Shown piece by piece: positions 1 to 10,885 of a DNA stretch of 64,000 nucleotides. Source of the stretch: Tethya wilhelma. Lineage: Eukaryota > Porifera > Demospongiae > Tethyida > Tethyidae. The position numbers were made by a program, and so were the translations under genes. The notes beneath the pieces were generated by a model. That model was not told where the DNA came from. It saw nothing but the letters and a program-made list of their open reading frames with translations, and did not search any database. The stretch lies in NCBI GenBank assembly GCA_964030475.1, contig CAXIPT010000018.1:266739-330738 (forward strand). The letters are read 5' to 3'. The stretch's first letter is position 1. Every line of letters begins with the position of its first letter.

Positions 1-482
1 AAGCTCCACCTTGGCCCCAATAGATATGGTTTTACCATTGTAGTCACGTAGAATGACATCAGGACAAGACAATGCCGTTACAGGAGTCTTGGCACTGGAA
101 CAGCCAGTGAAAGCAATAATTTATACAGCCTCGTCAGCTACCATTCTCTCATATGATTTGTTCCAGAAGATTGGCGCAAGTTCCACAATCCTCACTGTGC
201 AATAACACAGGGGACCCATTGGTCCAGCTATACTGTCGATATCCACAGTAGTTTGATATCCCTCGCATGTTCTCAAGAACTCAGCTTCCATTCATTCCAG
301 CTGTAGCCCCTCATCCAACGTCTCTTCACGACCACGTGGTATAATTGAGATTGCATTTGAACCCTGATTCCCTGGGGATCTTCCTGTGTTCCTTGTGGTA
401 AGTAGCACCACACTCGAAAAACTGACCCTTGTTCCACCTCTAGTGTCCTTCCACGTGTATACTCCTGCTTACTAGCTCAGAA
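1..482 (-). other. Unresolved retroelement relic, possible retropepsin fragment at the window edge
   Basis: On the minus strand the last 69 bases read as an open peptide containing LRDYNGKTISIGAKVEL and run off the window. That pattern resembles the strand after the active site in Ty3/gypsy retropepsins, but the catalytic DTG is not visible and the rest of the stretch is broken by stops. Low confidence. Confidence 0.25.
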
Positions 483-728
483 TCAGTGGTTGTCTGGTTG
501 GTGAGTCACATTAATACAGTTCAGACATTCACATCCTTCTGCACAAACTACTCCTTTTCATTTGCAGTCATATCTTTGAGTTCGGCATTTCATTTTGCAG
601 TGACACCCCTTTAGTAAACCTTTAATCCTTTCTTTAACTGCAGTTAGGTATTTCTCACTATCCCAATCTATGATAAGTGTTTCATTCTCTTTCTTGCATC
701 CATATTTGTCAAGAGGTTTCAGAGCCAT
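483..728 (-). pseudogene. Cysteine-rich CXC-type C-terminal tail, broken
   Basis: The minus frame from an ATG at 728 encodes about 80 residues. They include the spaced cysteines KGCHCKMKC, then YDC, an in-frame TGA at 558-560, and CAEGCECLNC. This is the tesmin/TSO1-like CXC pattern. The same architecture, a tryptophan-containing lead-in followed by a cysteine cluster, ends the Academ-type protein at 30830-31603. The fragment is therefore probably the decayed C-terminus of a related transposon protein. No upstream part of the gene is seen. A host CXC gene cannot be excluded. Confidence 0.45.
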
Positions 729-1594
729 CTTGTTTTTTTGTGGCTTGTCCCCACATATTTAAAACCCTGTAACCAATTAACCAATGTTGATCAGGTGGGA
801 ACCATGTCTTCTTCCTACTGTACTTTGTCAAATCTAGTGACATGTGCTCGAGCTAAGTTTGATGATGCATCAGGAAGAGATGAATATTAGAAGCTGAAAT
901 TAGGTGATATGGTGCTTAAACAATTAAGATGAAAATGGGGAATATGTGGAGTGGAGCTTTGAGAGAGGTACTAAACCAGAACAGAAGAAGTAGTATTAGG
1001 GTGTAGTGTTAAACCCAAAAGAATGCAATTAGGTCAAGTTGTTGTCCTGTACATTTTTTCAAATCATAGACCACCAGAAGCTAAAGGCCATCATACACTA
1101 TGCAGCATTCTTGCATGCAAGATGTTGCACAGTATGTGTATGTTGCCAAAACTATAATATTATTGCATGCAACATGTATGATGTTGCACAAAGTACAACT
1201 TTGTGCAGCATATTGCATAACCACATTAAAGGATTAACTATATACAGAACTCATGGATAATTATGATTTTATACTTCTAAACTTATATTCAAGTTTATCC
1301 ATCTAGCTATAGCAAGGTAGTTTACATACAGCTGCTGCATTGGAATAGTATTAATGTTTTCCTAAATATAGTATACCTGCTATATTTAGCTAAAAGTAGT
1401 AGCGATTTCCGTTTCATACAAAATGGGAGAAAGTATTTCTACAATTCTCCGAGCTAAACTTAATCGATAGTTTAAAATCTGCCTTTCCTTTATTGGCTAT
1501 GTACGTGACCTTTGTAGATACCACTTAGGTGAGAACGTTCATCATCAGCAACTATCATGTCGCTATGGGACTGGTATTCCATTGTCTTGTATTG
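729..1594. other. No recognised gene; short inverted TTGCATGCAA-type repeats
   Basis: AT-rich non-coding sequence. Around 1100-1220 the motifs TTGCATGCAA and ATTGCATGCAACATG recur near TTGCACA repeats, giving weak local dyads. Nothing else is supportable. Confidence 0.4.
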
Positions 1595-1860
1595 GCTTTG
1601 CTAATGGTATGCTCCGAGTCTCTGCTTCCAATGCACTATTGCATGCAGGTCATTCTTTCCAAAAACACTTCCGTCATAGACACGGCCATTGCTTCTGATA
1701 TTCTCATACAAAAACTTGTAGTCAGCATCAACGTCAGCTAGATGAGTTATGCTGAAACCGTGCTTGTAGTTGAAGTAGTATGACCCACTGGGGTCAAATA
1801 ACGTGTACGTGCTTTCCATCGAGTGTACCAATACAGTATGGAAACTGCTATTGTGATTGA
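1595..1860 (-). pseudogene. PIF/Harbinger transposase fragment (DDE_Tnp_4-like)
   Basis: The minus strand carries two adjacent-frame segments. One reads FPYCIGTLDGKHV, the first catalytic Asp block of Harbinger transposases. The next reads SGSYYFNYKHGFSI, then VDADYKFLY with the second Asp, then NGRVYDGSVF. The spacing and wording match the core of PIF/Harbinger DDE transposases. A frameshift separates the two blocks, and neither the third acidic residue nor any terminal repeat was found, so this is a dead internal fragment of roughly 85 codons. Confidence 0.7.
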
Positions 1861-2337
1861 AAATGTGCAGCCATTGCTTCCTATTAAGCTTTTGTAGTTG
1901 GAACCTATATTTAAAACAATGACAAGCTTATTCATTAGATTAATAAAAAAGTGTGCAGTCAGATACCATTATAATAATATTGTTATTACAGATAGCAAAA
2001 TTACAAAAAAAATTAGTCGTGTAGGAATGGGCAGCGCGGTAAACAGTACTACTTGTATAGTTATAGTTATCCTTTCTGATGGTTTACATTTTGCTTTATA
2101 ATATTGAATAATTTGTTATGAATAATATTATTTTTGATACACGTAAATAATAATTAATTTTGAGGATTCTTAATGTCTGAGACTACAGCTAGAATGTTAC
2201 CTTTCTGTTTGTAGGCATCATGATGATCTGAACGTAATCTTTTGTTGTGTTGATTTTCGTCCTGCAAATTTGCATTAAACTTATCTTCGGTTGAAGTTAA
2301 TTCATCAGCGTGTCGACTTGCGCTCGGCTTTGTTACA
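1861..2337 (+). repeat. Probable 3' part of the 5' LTR of a Gmr1-like element
   Basis: No coding region. The sequence ends in TTGTTACA directly before a primer-binding site, as expected for an LTR end. The LTR start is not resolved, and no convincing match to the putative 3' LTR at 6112 was seen, so the two ends may have diverged or come from different copies. Confidence 0.4.
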
Positions 2338-2339
2338 TT

Positions 2340-2357
2340 TGGTGGCAGCGGTGGGAT
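2340..2357 (+). other. Primer-binding site, tRNA-Leu type
   Basis: TGGTGGCAGCGGTGGGAT lies two bases after the presumed LTR end. Its complement is the 3' end of animal tRNA-Leu (ATCCCACCGCTGCCA plus CCA). This marks the start of the internal region of the retroelement downstream. Confidence 0.75.
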
Positions 2358-2478
2358 ACAATCGAGAAAGGAATCTTTGAGACTCGCAAGCTATTGAACC
2401 GTAGGTGATAAGACTGTGGAAGCGTTGTATATGATAACCCGATTAGGCAGGAAGTACAAGCAGCGGAGCAAAAGTAAA

Positions 2479-2760
2479 ATGTCAGCCAAGGGAACTGGAG
2501 TGGAAGAGTTAGTGCGACTTTTGGTGGAAGACCGGAAGCGGCAGGATGAAGAGGCGTCAAAGAGAGAGGAGAAACGGCTTCTAGAGGAAGTAGAAGCAAA
2601 GAGAGAGGAGTTACGATTGGAAGAGAAGAAAATTCGAGAGGAGACTGAAGCTAGAATGGTAGCAGAGGCAGCCAATGAGCAGGAGCAGAGAGAACATGAA
2701 CATAAGTTGCAGATAGCGGAGATGAAGACACGGATGGAGGCTATGAGAGCCTTGATGTAG
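2479..2760 (+). pseudogene. Gag N-terminal region with coiled coil (Gmr1-like)
   Basis: The frame from ATG at 2479 (MSAKGTGVEELVRLLVEDRK) gives 93 residues that are almost entirely charged heptads of Glu, Lys and Arg, a long coiled coil. It ends at a TAG at 2758. The capsid-like region begins about 60 bases further on, so the stop has probably cut a longer gag protein. An ATG at 2416 in the same frame is less likely because it lies in the leader. Confidence 0.6.
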
Positions 2761-2814
2761 AAAAGTATGGATCGAGATGACGAGATTGCAAAACGAGCAG
2801 ATATTTGAGGAGAA

Positions 2815-3259
2815 CTGAAGTTGACGAAGTTGGGAGAGGCTGAAGATATCGAAGCTTATTTGACCACATTCGGGTGGATGATGGAGGTACACATGGTGGA
2901 TTAGGAACGGTGGATGTTCACCGCTACTGACAGGGAAGGCACAGCAGGCCTATGCAGTGATGGATCAATGTGATGCGGAGGACTACGAGAAAGTGAAGAA
3001 AGCAGTACTGAGGTGGTATATTACTGATGACACCTATCGAAGGAGATTCAGGTCTACTAAGAGGAAGGAGGGAGAAACATATGGTGAGATGGCTTTCAGA
3101 ATGCAGGATCTGATCAAGAGATGGATGGCAGATTGCAAGACGGTGGAAGAAGTGCTGGAAAAGATGGTGGTTAAGCAGCTGATCGAGACGATGCAAACGA
3201 ATCTAAAGGTGTGGGTATCAGAGAGGAAGCCCAGTCTAGTGAAGAAACTAGGAAATTGA
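2815..3259 (+). pseudogene. Gag capsid region, SCAN-like
   Basis: A broken frame encodes a capsid-type helical region: KLGEAEDIEAYL, then AQQAYAVMD, RRRFRSTKRKEGETYGE, VVKQLIETMQTNLKVWVSER and KPSLVKKL. The final helices match the SCAN signature, in which an EQFL-type helix is followed by LxxWVxExxP. The vertebrate SCAN domain is established as derived from a Gmr1-like gag. A TAG near 2903 and frame changes interrupt it. Confidence 0.6.
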
Positions 3260-3725
3260 CGGACGACTACATGCAAGCTAGAGGACGTGAGGGTGCAAGG
3301 TGGCAGCCAAAAAAGAGAGGAGAGCCGAAGAAGTGCCATAAGTGTGGGAGAGCAGGACACTTGGCGAGATTTTGCTACAAAAAGGGTGAAGACAGACCAT
3401 CTGGAGAAGAGAGAGCAGGAGAAGATCGATTTCAGGAAGGTGAAATGCTACAACTGTGGAGGATTTGGACAATTCTCAACAAGTTGCTCCGAGCGGTCAC
3501 TGTACTGTGGTGAAGGACCAACCATGGACCAAGCGACCACCAGAAAGGGACTGGTCGAAGGCAAGGAAGTGACCGATATTATGCTAGATACGGGATGTTC
3601 AAGGACGATGGTATGCCAGGATCTGATCAGGGATTGCACATGGGGACACGGTGTTATACCCACTGGCTGTGGTGGACCTGGAACTGGATGGAATGCAGAT
3701 ACGAGTGGAGGCAGCTGTCGCTGAA
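3260..3725 (+). pseudogene. Gag zinc knuckles and retropepsin (Gmr1-like)
   Basis: Two CCHC-like knuckles are visible. CHKCGRAGHLARFC is complete. CYNCGGFGQFSTSC lacks the usual His (Gln in its place) and lies in a different frame. About 35 codons later the frame reads VTDIMLDTGCSRTMV, the retropepsin active site with DTG. The flap and second half of the protease decay quickly into stops. Zinc knuckles followed by DTG support a gag-PR boundary. Confidence 0.65.
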
Positions 3726-3925
3726 TGACTATCGGTCTCAGTACTACTGGGCACTAATGTGCCAGAGTTAGGAAAACTGTTGTGGAAGCAATGGTGGTGA
3801 AGACCAGAGCACAAGTATAAAGGGAAGAGCAAGAAAAAACTGAGCGAGCAGCGAGAGAGGAGAGAAGCAGAGCAAAGCCAAACCCAATTGACGAGGAGGA
3901 GGGACGATGGACACCAGCAGGAGGG

Positions 3926-4700
3926 AATCAGATTGACCAGCTGGTGCTACCCAAGAAGTATCGGAGGACAGTACTACAACTAGCACACACAATACCACTT
4001 GCAGATCACCTTGGGAGGAAGAAGACAGCTACGAGGGTGCACAACAGGTTCTGCTGGCCAAAACTGTTTTGAGATGTAGCAGACTACTGCCGACCCACGG
4101 ACAGATGGACTAGTGAAGCGTTTAACCAGACCCTCAAGGAGATGCTTACAATAACAGCCAGCGAAGATGGTAAGGACTAGGACAAGCTGATTCCCTACAT
4201 TCTATTCACATATCGGGAAGTACCCCAGGAGTCGACAGGATTCTCCCCGTTCGAGCTGCTGGATCGATGAGCGGTGAGGAGACCCCTTGACGTTTTGAAG
4301 GAGACTTGGGAGTGCAGTGAGAAAAGCATCAGAGTGTGATATCGCATCTGATGGTGATCAGAGGGTGGCTGGAGACAATGGCAGAGCTGGTGAAAGTAAA
4401 TATGGAGAAGGCCCAGAAGAAGCAGAAGGCGTGGAATGACTGATCTGCCCAGGAACAGAGTTTCCAAGCTGATGACCAGGTACTGGTGCTACTCCCAACT
4501 ACAACATCGAAACTGACAGCTAGGTGGCAAGGTCCGTACGAGGTGCTAAAGCCGGTGGGGAAGGTGAATTACTTGGTGGACACGATAAGAGGAGACGGAA
4601 GAGAGTGCTACACGTAAACATGTTGAAGAGGTGGAGTGTACCTTCAAGCTGCGGATACTTCATGCACAACAGTCAGGAAGAAGGGATGGAAGAAGTACCT
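3926..4700 (+). pseudogene. Integrase remnants lying upstream of RT (zinc-binding, core tail, GPY/F)
   Basis: Three integrase pieces occur in order. The zinc-binding helix region includes LAHTIPLADHLGRKKT and FCWPKLF. A tail of the core includes TDGLVKR, FNQTLKEML and STGFSPFELL, spread over two frames. A GPY/F module reads WQGPYEVLKPVGKVNYLVD, followed by HVNMLKRW. The part carrying the first two catalytic acids is missing, apparently deleted near 4080-4095. The GPY/F module leads straight into reverse transcriptase, which fixes the INT-before-RT order. Confidence 0.7.
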
Positions 4701-4749
4701 ACGTGGAAGGATAATGACATAAGAGAGGTGCAATTAGGATGGGAGTTGA

Positions 4750-5500
4750 CATAAACACAAAGGAAGGATCTAAGGAGGATATTAGGAGACTTCGAGGAGG
4801 TGGTTAAAGAGGTGCCAGGCAGTACAGAGCTGGCAGAACATTCCATAGATACTGGAGATGCAAGACCGATTAAGCTACCCCCATATTGTTTATACCACAA
4901 GCATATAGACAGGAGGTGCAACGTGAGCTTCAGGAGATGTGGGCTGCACCTATTGTGCTAGTGAAGAAGAAAGATGGGTCGTTACACATGTGTGTTGACT
5001 ACCGGAAACTGAATTCCCAAACCAATGTTAATGCTTATCCAATGCCCCGGATTGACGAACTCATTGACAATTTGGGAAAGGCAAATTTTATTAGTACACT
5101 GGACTTATGTAAAAGATATTGGCAGGTACCGATGGAAAAGCATTAACAGGAGAAGACAGCCTTTGCTGCTCTATTTGGACTGTACCAATTCACACGAATG
5201 CCGTTTGGGCTGCAAGGAGCCCCAGCCACATTCCAGAGGATGATGGACCGATTATTGGATGGAATGGGTGACTTTGCCAATGCATATCTGGACAATCTGG
5301 TAATACATAGTTCCAGCTGGGAGAACCATCGGCAACACTTGGAAATGATACTTGAACGACCAAAAAAGGCAGGGCTGACAGCCAAGCCAAGGAAGTGTCA
5401 GCTGGGTATGAGCCAATGTGTGTATTTAGGACATGTCGTTGGTGGCGGTGAGGTGAGGCCAGAACCGACAAAGCTACAAATAGTGGAAAACTTTGAGTGA
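4750..5500 (+). pseudogene. Reverse transcriptase of the Gmr1-like element, broken
   Basis: Successive frames carry RT blocks: WAAPIVLVKKKDGSLHMCVD, YPMPRIDELIDNLGKANF, TLDLCKRYWQVPM, then MPFGLQGAPATFQRMMDRL. The catalytic box reads YLDNLVIHSSS instead of YxDD, so a catalytic Asp is replaced by Asn. The thumb follows with KCQLGMSQCVYLGHVVGGG. A TAA near 5145 splits fingers from palm. With the active-site change and stops this is a non-functional copy. Confidence 0.75.
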
Positions 5501-6072
5501 CCAAAGACCAAGAAGGAGGGGCGGTCATTCCTTGGTATGACCGGATACTATCGGAAGTTTATACCTCATTATTCGACAATCGCATGCCCTCTGACGGACT
5601 TGATTCAGAAGAACTTGCCCACAAAAGTTAATTGGTTGATAGAGTGGGAAGTGGCTTTTCAAGAGCTAAAAAAATGTTTGTGCAGTGCCCTAGTTTTGCA
5701 GAGTCCAGATTATGAGCGACCATTTATATTACAGAATGATGCATCAGATAGAGGTATTGAAGCTATCTTGAGCCAGAGAGACGATAATGGAGATGATCAC
5801 CCGGTGGCATATTTCAGCAGGAAGCTGTTGGCCAGAGAAGAGCGTTACTCCACAATTGAGAAAGAGTGCTTAGCAATCAAACTTGGGATACAGGCCTTTC
5901 GTGTGTACTAGCTAGGCCAAAAGTTCACCAATCACCATTTCCTTGAGTGGTTAAGGAGAACAATGCTAGATTGACCAGATGCAGTTTGTACCTGCAACCA
6001 TATGACTTTGTTGTGGAATATCGTGCGGGAAAGCAGAATGTAAATGCTGATGGTCTTTTGTGTGGATGGTAG
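5501..6072 (+). pseudogene. RNase H region of the Gmr1-like element
   Basis: After the connection motif FLGMTGYYRKFIPHYSTIA comes RNase H: PFILQNDASDRGIEAILSQR (TDAS becomes NDAS, so the first catalytic Asp is changed), HPVAYFSRKLL, and YSTIEKECLAIKLGIQAF. The last block, PYDFVVEYRAGKQNVNADGL, lies in another frame. The polypurine tract follows within about 30 bases. This is the normal end of pol in a Gmr1-like element, since integrase is upstream. Confidence 0.75.
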
Positions 6073-6111
6073 GCACAGTAAACAGGTTTACTGCAGGAGA
6101 AGGGGGAGGAG

Positions 6112-6380
6112 TGTCATGGACTGTACTTATCTAGGCATACAGTATTTTAATGATAACTATGCATATGTGACTAGGCATCCCAGTATGACCTAGACCTGTT
6201 TTTTTGTGATCTTTTTGTAAAAAATGTTAGAGGTGTAATTTTGTGGTTAGTTAGGTGGATGTGGTTTCTTTATAGTCTGGATGTGTGCTGAGTTGTGCAA
6301 TGTTAGGTGTCTTAGTGTTCAGTGTGATTTAACATGTGTTCTATATTATGTCTGTTCATTTTCTAGTGAGTTCATTTCCT
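6112..6380 (+). repeat. Putative 3' LTR start of the Gmr1-like element
   Basis: TGTCATGGACTG follows the polypurine tract directly, as an LTR would. The 3' boundary is not defined. The same sequence occurs at 14455 in the second version of this region. No matching 5' LTR was found upstream of 2337. Confidence 0.45.
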
Positions 6381-6508
6381 AATTTTGTACGTGTTATATA
6401 TGACCAACATAGTCAGAGGTGTATAGATACTTGATTTTACTTGTGCTCTGTGTAGTTAAGGCAGGTATCATGTTTTTTCTTGATCTGACATTACGTCATA
6501 GCTTACAG

Positions 6509-6738
6509 ATGGCAAGCGGAACGAGAAAGCATGTGCGTTACACGTTTGATGTCACTCAAGAGAGAGAAGCTTTTGTGACGAAGCTAGGGAGCATCAGAAA
6601 GCTTCTGACACCATCAGGCAGTCCACCTCTCAACAATTTGAGTCTTTTAGCGCTCTTTGTGATAGTGTGGAGACTGATGATGGACCCATGACCTCGGAAC
6701 ATGATGGAGATGTTCAGACCAGGTCCTTTATGTATATG
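6509..6738 (+). CDS. Possible first exon of an unidentified gene (copy 1)
   Basis: The frame from ATG at 6509 reads MASGTRKHVRYTFDVTQERE, a plausible globular start. A GTAAGT donor lies at 6739 after MYM-type codons, though the ATG frame and the frame at the donor differ by one, so a shift or intron lies between. The same segment is conserved in copy 2 at 15640. I do not recognise the family. Confidence 0.35.
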
Positions 6739-6759
6739 GTAAGTTGTGTATTACTTATT

Positions 6760-8180
6760 GCATGGGCTCGAGTGTAGCACGAGAGAAGCCCATGCAAAAA
6801 AGATATTTGTTGCATGAAGAAAGGTTGAATTGTGTACTACAATGGCTAGCGAACTAATTTCTGTGTAGATGATCCACCAAAGAACACGGAGAAAGTTTGC
6901 CATCTCAAGAACCATGAAACGATAATAGATACTAACCTTCCGACTCAAATTGACATGTTTTTGGGTAACAGAAAGTTTTCTGGCAAAATAGAAAGTTTTC
7001 TGCCAACAGAAAGTTTTTCTGGCAACAAAGAAACATTTTTCGGGCACAGCTAGTAACTGCATGCTCTTTCTCTCACTGGTTTTTCAACAAATTGACGTCA
7101 CATTACTATAGAGCAACCACCTACTCCTAGGGAAGTGACGTATTGCAGGCTTGTTTCCTTGTTTCTTAAGTAGCACATGAAAAGAATCAGCTGTTATACT
7201 ATCAACACAATTCCCATGCCTTATGGCATATATTGGCACACCAGGCGGCACCTTTGATGTCAGGTGGCTTCATGCAACAAGAGACATAAATCACTTTGTG
7301 TAATGAAGTAAATATCTAGAGGAAGTAATTAATGTCTGGACAGTTTGTTACTGGACCATTTTACTCCAAGTTTGCCAATGCTGGGGATGTTGATATAGTA
7401 CTGGTGCATACTTCAGACACACCTCTCACACATACCCCACAAATAGCAGCCTGTAGTCCTACACATGTAGATTCAGATGCAATATTATTGTGACCCTTGG
7501 TCAAGCTATTCCCGGACATTAATTTACATGCATTGTCAGACAAGGGTAGAAATTTGCAAGAGAGAATTGGCTAAGGCCCAAGTAATGCCACAACTAGACT
7601 CTCTTACTTGCACTCTGCAGCCAACCAGACACTACTAGTACTACTGAGTTCAGAAAGGGTTAAACAAAAACCAGATGCTGGACACAAAATTTCTGGACAG
7701 CATGCAATCAAATAAGCTCAGATAAGCTCTATCCTGTGTATGTGGGACTTCTTATCTGTGTACTAGATTTGTTGATAGTTACCCTTCAATATTATCAGGT
7801 AGGACACGCTGTAGCAGGTTCAGCATGTCCAGTCCAGAAATATATATGCCGTCCGGGAATTAATACTCTCCTCTATTACCCATGAAATAGGTGTGTACTC
7901 AACTAATGGTAAGCAGGACGATGACAATGAGTCCATGTTTGTCACAGGGTACCATTGTTTGGAGGATTTGCTCACAGGACTCTCATTGTCTTGCCTCTGT
8001 GGCAACTCCAGATAATCTTGGAGTGACGTTCAACAGCTCTACTGTCGTATGTATATCAATTGTATGTTTGTATAAATATAGAAAGGCCATGTTCTCTAAG
8101 TACTCTTCCAGTGTCATCGGTGTAAGAAGCAGAGACGAACCTGGTCGAGCTCACGTGTGTTTGCTACTTGGTCAATAGAA
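6760..8180 (+). other. Intron-like or intergenic DNA of copy 1
   Basis: No recognised domain. Repeated GAAAGTTTTCTGGCAA-type units occur at 6970-7030, and a TATAAATATA stretch near 8070. The end (TGCTACTTGGTCAATAGAAGT) is the sequence into which the BEL/Pao element inserted. Confidence 0.4.
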
Positions 8181-8186
8181 GTTTAA

Positions 8187-8401
8187 TGCACTCTGACATT
8201 GACTGCACAACTAGTTTCGTAGAATTGTTAATATTAATTCTCAAGAACAACACAGTCCGATCAAATAATAGACTTACAAGTTCGCAGCACTTATTAACAC
8301 TTCTTATAGAGTCAGGGTTCAAGGTACACAAAAATCATTACGTAATACACAAATACGTATCGATACCTTACCATATTAATTTCTATAACAATGACACAAC
8401 A
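8187..8401 (-). repeat. 3' LTR of the BEL/Pao element
   Basis: The plus-strand text begins TGCACTCTGACATTG and ends ATGACACAACA. Read in element orientation it has TG...CA ends. It is almost identical to 14069-14283. The shared sequence extends 4-5 bases further (TTTAA), so the exact boundary is uncertain by that much. Confidence 0.85.
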
Positions 8402-8508
8402 CACTACCCCCCGTTGACCACACATGGTCAACAGAAAGGGACAAACAAATTAAGTGTCTCGAGTCAATAACTATAACATACAGTCAAATTCTTGTTCAAT
8501 TAACAATC

Positions 8509-10885
8509 TTAATTGGTCCACTCACAGATCTTGTCCCTGGCCTTGAGAGCAGCAATTCTCCTTGGCCTCTGAGTTTTAATCCCTGGTTCCACCATTTGGC
8601 TGGATTCAGGAGTGGTTGCTTGGATCATTTCTTGCACCTCAAGTGGATACAGGTGTTGTATGGGTCTCCTGAGAGTCTTAGTCTTCCCATCACGCTTCGG
8701 AACAATAACCACTGCACCCCTGACACAGCCATCTCTTCCCGGTAGGACTTCTTTGATCTTAGCTAGGTTCCACAGTCCTCTAGCCTTGCTCTCTCCTTGG
8801 AGAACTACAATTTGTCCTGGGGTTAAAGGTTTGGGATCAGGAGACGCTCTTGCTTGTGATTTGTGAGCGTCACGCAACTCCACCAAATACTCTGACCTCC
8901 AGCGATTCCAAAAACCATCGATGACTCTGTTCAAATGTAGCAGCCTCTTGGTCAGCTTGGGCTGAGTAACATTGTAATCTTCATCGATCTTCTCTACAGC
9001 TGAAGGCAGACTCAGGAGACGCCGTCCATACAAAAGGTGTGATGGAGTAATTGCTTCACAGATGTCATCAGGACTCACATAAGACAATGGGCGACAATTG
9101 ATCACCAGCTCCACTTCAGCCACTGCTGTTTTAAGTTTGTCACAGCTCAAACTAGCTCGGCCAATTATCTTCTTAAGGCAGCGTTTTGTGGAGCGGACAA
9201 GTCGCTCAAAGATACCACCCCACCATGGAGCTCGTTCAATGTTAAACTTCCATTCCATTCGCGACCCTTGCAAGAACTCTTGTGTCTCTTCTTGGTTGAA
9301 TAAGGCCTTGAGAACCTTGGCAGCTTTCTTAAACGTCTTGCCATTGTCTGAGACCATTAGTCTGGGTAGTCCACGCCTTGCAATGAATCTCTTTAAGCTT
9401 CGAAGAAAGGCATCGGCAGTGAGATCAGGTACCACGTCAAGGTAAATTGCTCGAACAACACAGCAAGTGTAGAGACATATCCACACTTTAGTCTCCGTGC
9501 CTCCGGTATCTGGCTTCACAAGCAAGGGTCCCGCGAAGTCTACGCCAGTATAGGTGAATGGGTAATCTTCAGTAACGCGAAAGGATGGTAAAGGGGGAGG
9601 GGGAGGGCCCGTGTAAGGTCGGCCTTCAAATCGTCGGCACAAGGTGCATCTGCCTACCAATTTACGAACAAGCGATCTTCCTTTCACGACCCAGAACTTC
9701 GAGCGAAGATGAGTCAAAGTCTCCCTAACTCCATTGTGCAGAACCTGGTCATGGGCTCTCTTTACCATCAATTCGGTCAAGTAGTGATCCTTGTGTAAGA
9801 GAATAGGGTGTTTCTGATCATAAGCAATCTCTGCATTTTGGATTCTCCCTCCACACCTCCAGACTTGATTTCCATCTTGAAATAGGTCAAGTTGCACCTT
9901 CCACTTACAAAATTTTGGGTCGTCAACAAGGCTGAGTTGATTGTCTACTATCCACATAGTTTCAGCTCTCTCTAGCTCAGAGGGTGTTAATTGACCAGAT
10001 GGAATTGGTTGACTTGATCCATGGATCTTGCTAAGAATCACAGTCTTGAATCTCAACAGCCATGCAGTGACTCGAATCAGACGAGTTAACGAACTATAAC
10101 GTCTTGGATCAATAATCTCTGCGATGGTTTCAGTACCACTGTTGACCAGTAGTTGATGTGCATCGGCCTTTTCACGATCTCGAGCCGTCATCTCTGCAAC
10201 ACACTCCAGTGGCATTTTGTCACTCCTTGGAGTCAGACGAAACTCGCCTGGGTCTTCGAGGAGAAAGCTTGGCCCTTGACTCCACACCTCTGTTTGTTGA
10301 TCAAATTCTATAGGAGATAGTCCTCTTGAGGGGCCATCAGCCGGGTTCATCTCTCCTGGGCAATGTCTCCAACATTCGGCAGGCACCAGACGTCTGATCT
10401 CAACAACTCTATTTTGTACAAATTGTTTCCATTCTCTCGTCAACCCGGTGATCCAATATAAGGCTACCTGGGAATCAGTATAACATGTTCTCGTCTCAAT
10501 GGATAAGACTGATTCAAGACAGCCTTCAATGCTGTTCAACAACCGTGAGAGCAATAGGGCAGATAAGAGTTCAAGTCGAGGTATGGATTGAGTCTTTAAC
10601 GGAGCAACCCTCGTTCTCGAAGCCAAGAATCTAATGATGGTTTGGCAGCCAGTCTTGTGGGCCAAGTAAACTACAGCTGCGTAGGCTGTCTTTGAGGCAT
10701 CACAAAATCCAATCAAGTGATACGACAAGACTTCACCACTCTCAGACAGTGGTGGTCCAATGAATCTTGGGATGGAGAAGGTTGGACTTCGCTTCAAGTC
10801 TGTGACGAGTGACTGCCATTGCTTCCGCAGGTCGCCATCAAAAGACTCGTCCCATCCCACTTTAGTCACACACAGGGCCTGGAAG
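8509..10885 (-). CDS. BEL/Pao pol 3' part: end of RT, RNase H, integrase, DUF5641 tail
   Basis: This is a 786-residue open frame. It starts in the RT/RNase H connection (TKVGWDESFDGDLRKQW). BEL-type RNase H follows with GFCDASKTAYAAVVY and TDSQVALYWI. The integrase zinc region has VLHNGVRETLTHLR and CTLCRRF. The core has YTGVDFAGPLLV, MVSDNGKTFKKAAK and ERAPWWGGIFERLVRSTK, supplying the D-D-E acids. The tail WNRWRSEYLVELRDAHK with GQIVVLQGE is typical of DUF5641. The first Met is only a frame entry; the true protein comes from the upstream frame through a frameshift near 10880. Confidence 0.9.

Larger units (their letters stand above)
2338..6111 (+). mobile_element. Degenerate Gmr1-like Ty3/gypsy retrotransposon (gag-PR-INT-RT-RH)
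   Basis: In order along the plus strand are a primer-binding site, gag with a coiled coil, SCAN-like capsid and zinc knuckles, a DTG protease, integrase zinc-binding and GPY/F pieces, reverse transcriptase, RNase H, and a polypurine tract (AGAAGGGGGAGGAG) ending at 6111. Integrase lies upstream of reverse transcriptase, the order that defines Gmr1-like Ty3/gypsy elements. Stops and frameshifts occur in every domain and the integrase catalytic core is largely deleted, so the element is non-autonomous. Confidence 0.8.
5962..8181 (+). repeat. Duplicated block, copy 1 (matches 14305-17304)
   Basis: From AATGCTAGATTGACCAG onward this block aligns end to end with 14305-17304. Differences are scattered single bases and small indels, plus two large differences. 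Copy 2 has a 782-bp insertion at 14704, and copy 1 is interrupted at its end by the BEL/Pao element. Copy 2 begins immediately after the N at 14304. This is most simply explained as two haplotypes placed in tandem by the assembler. Confidence 0.8.
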
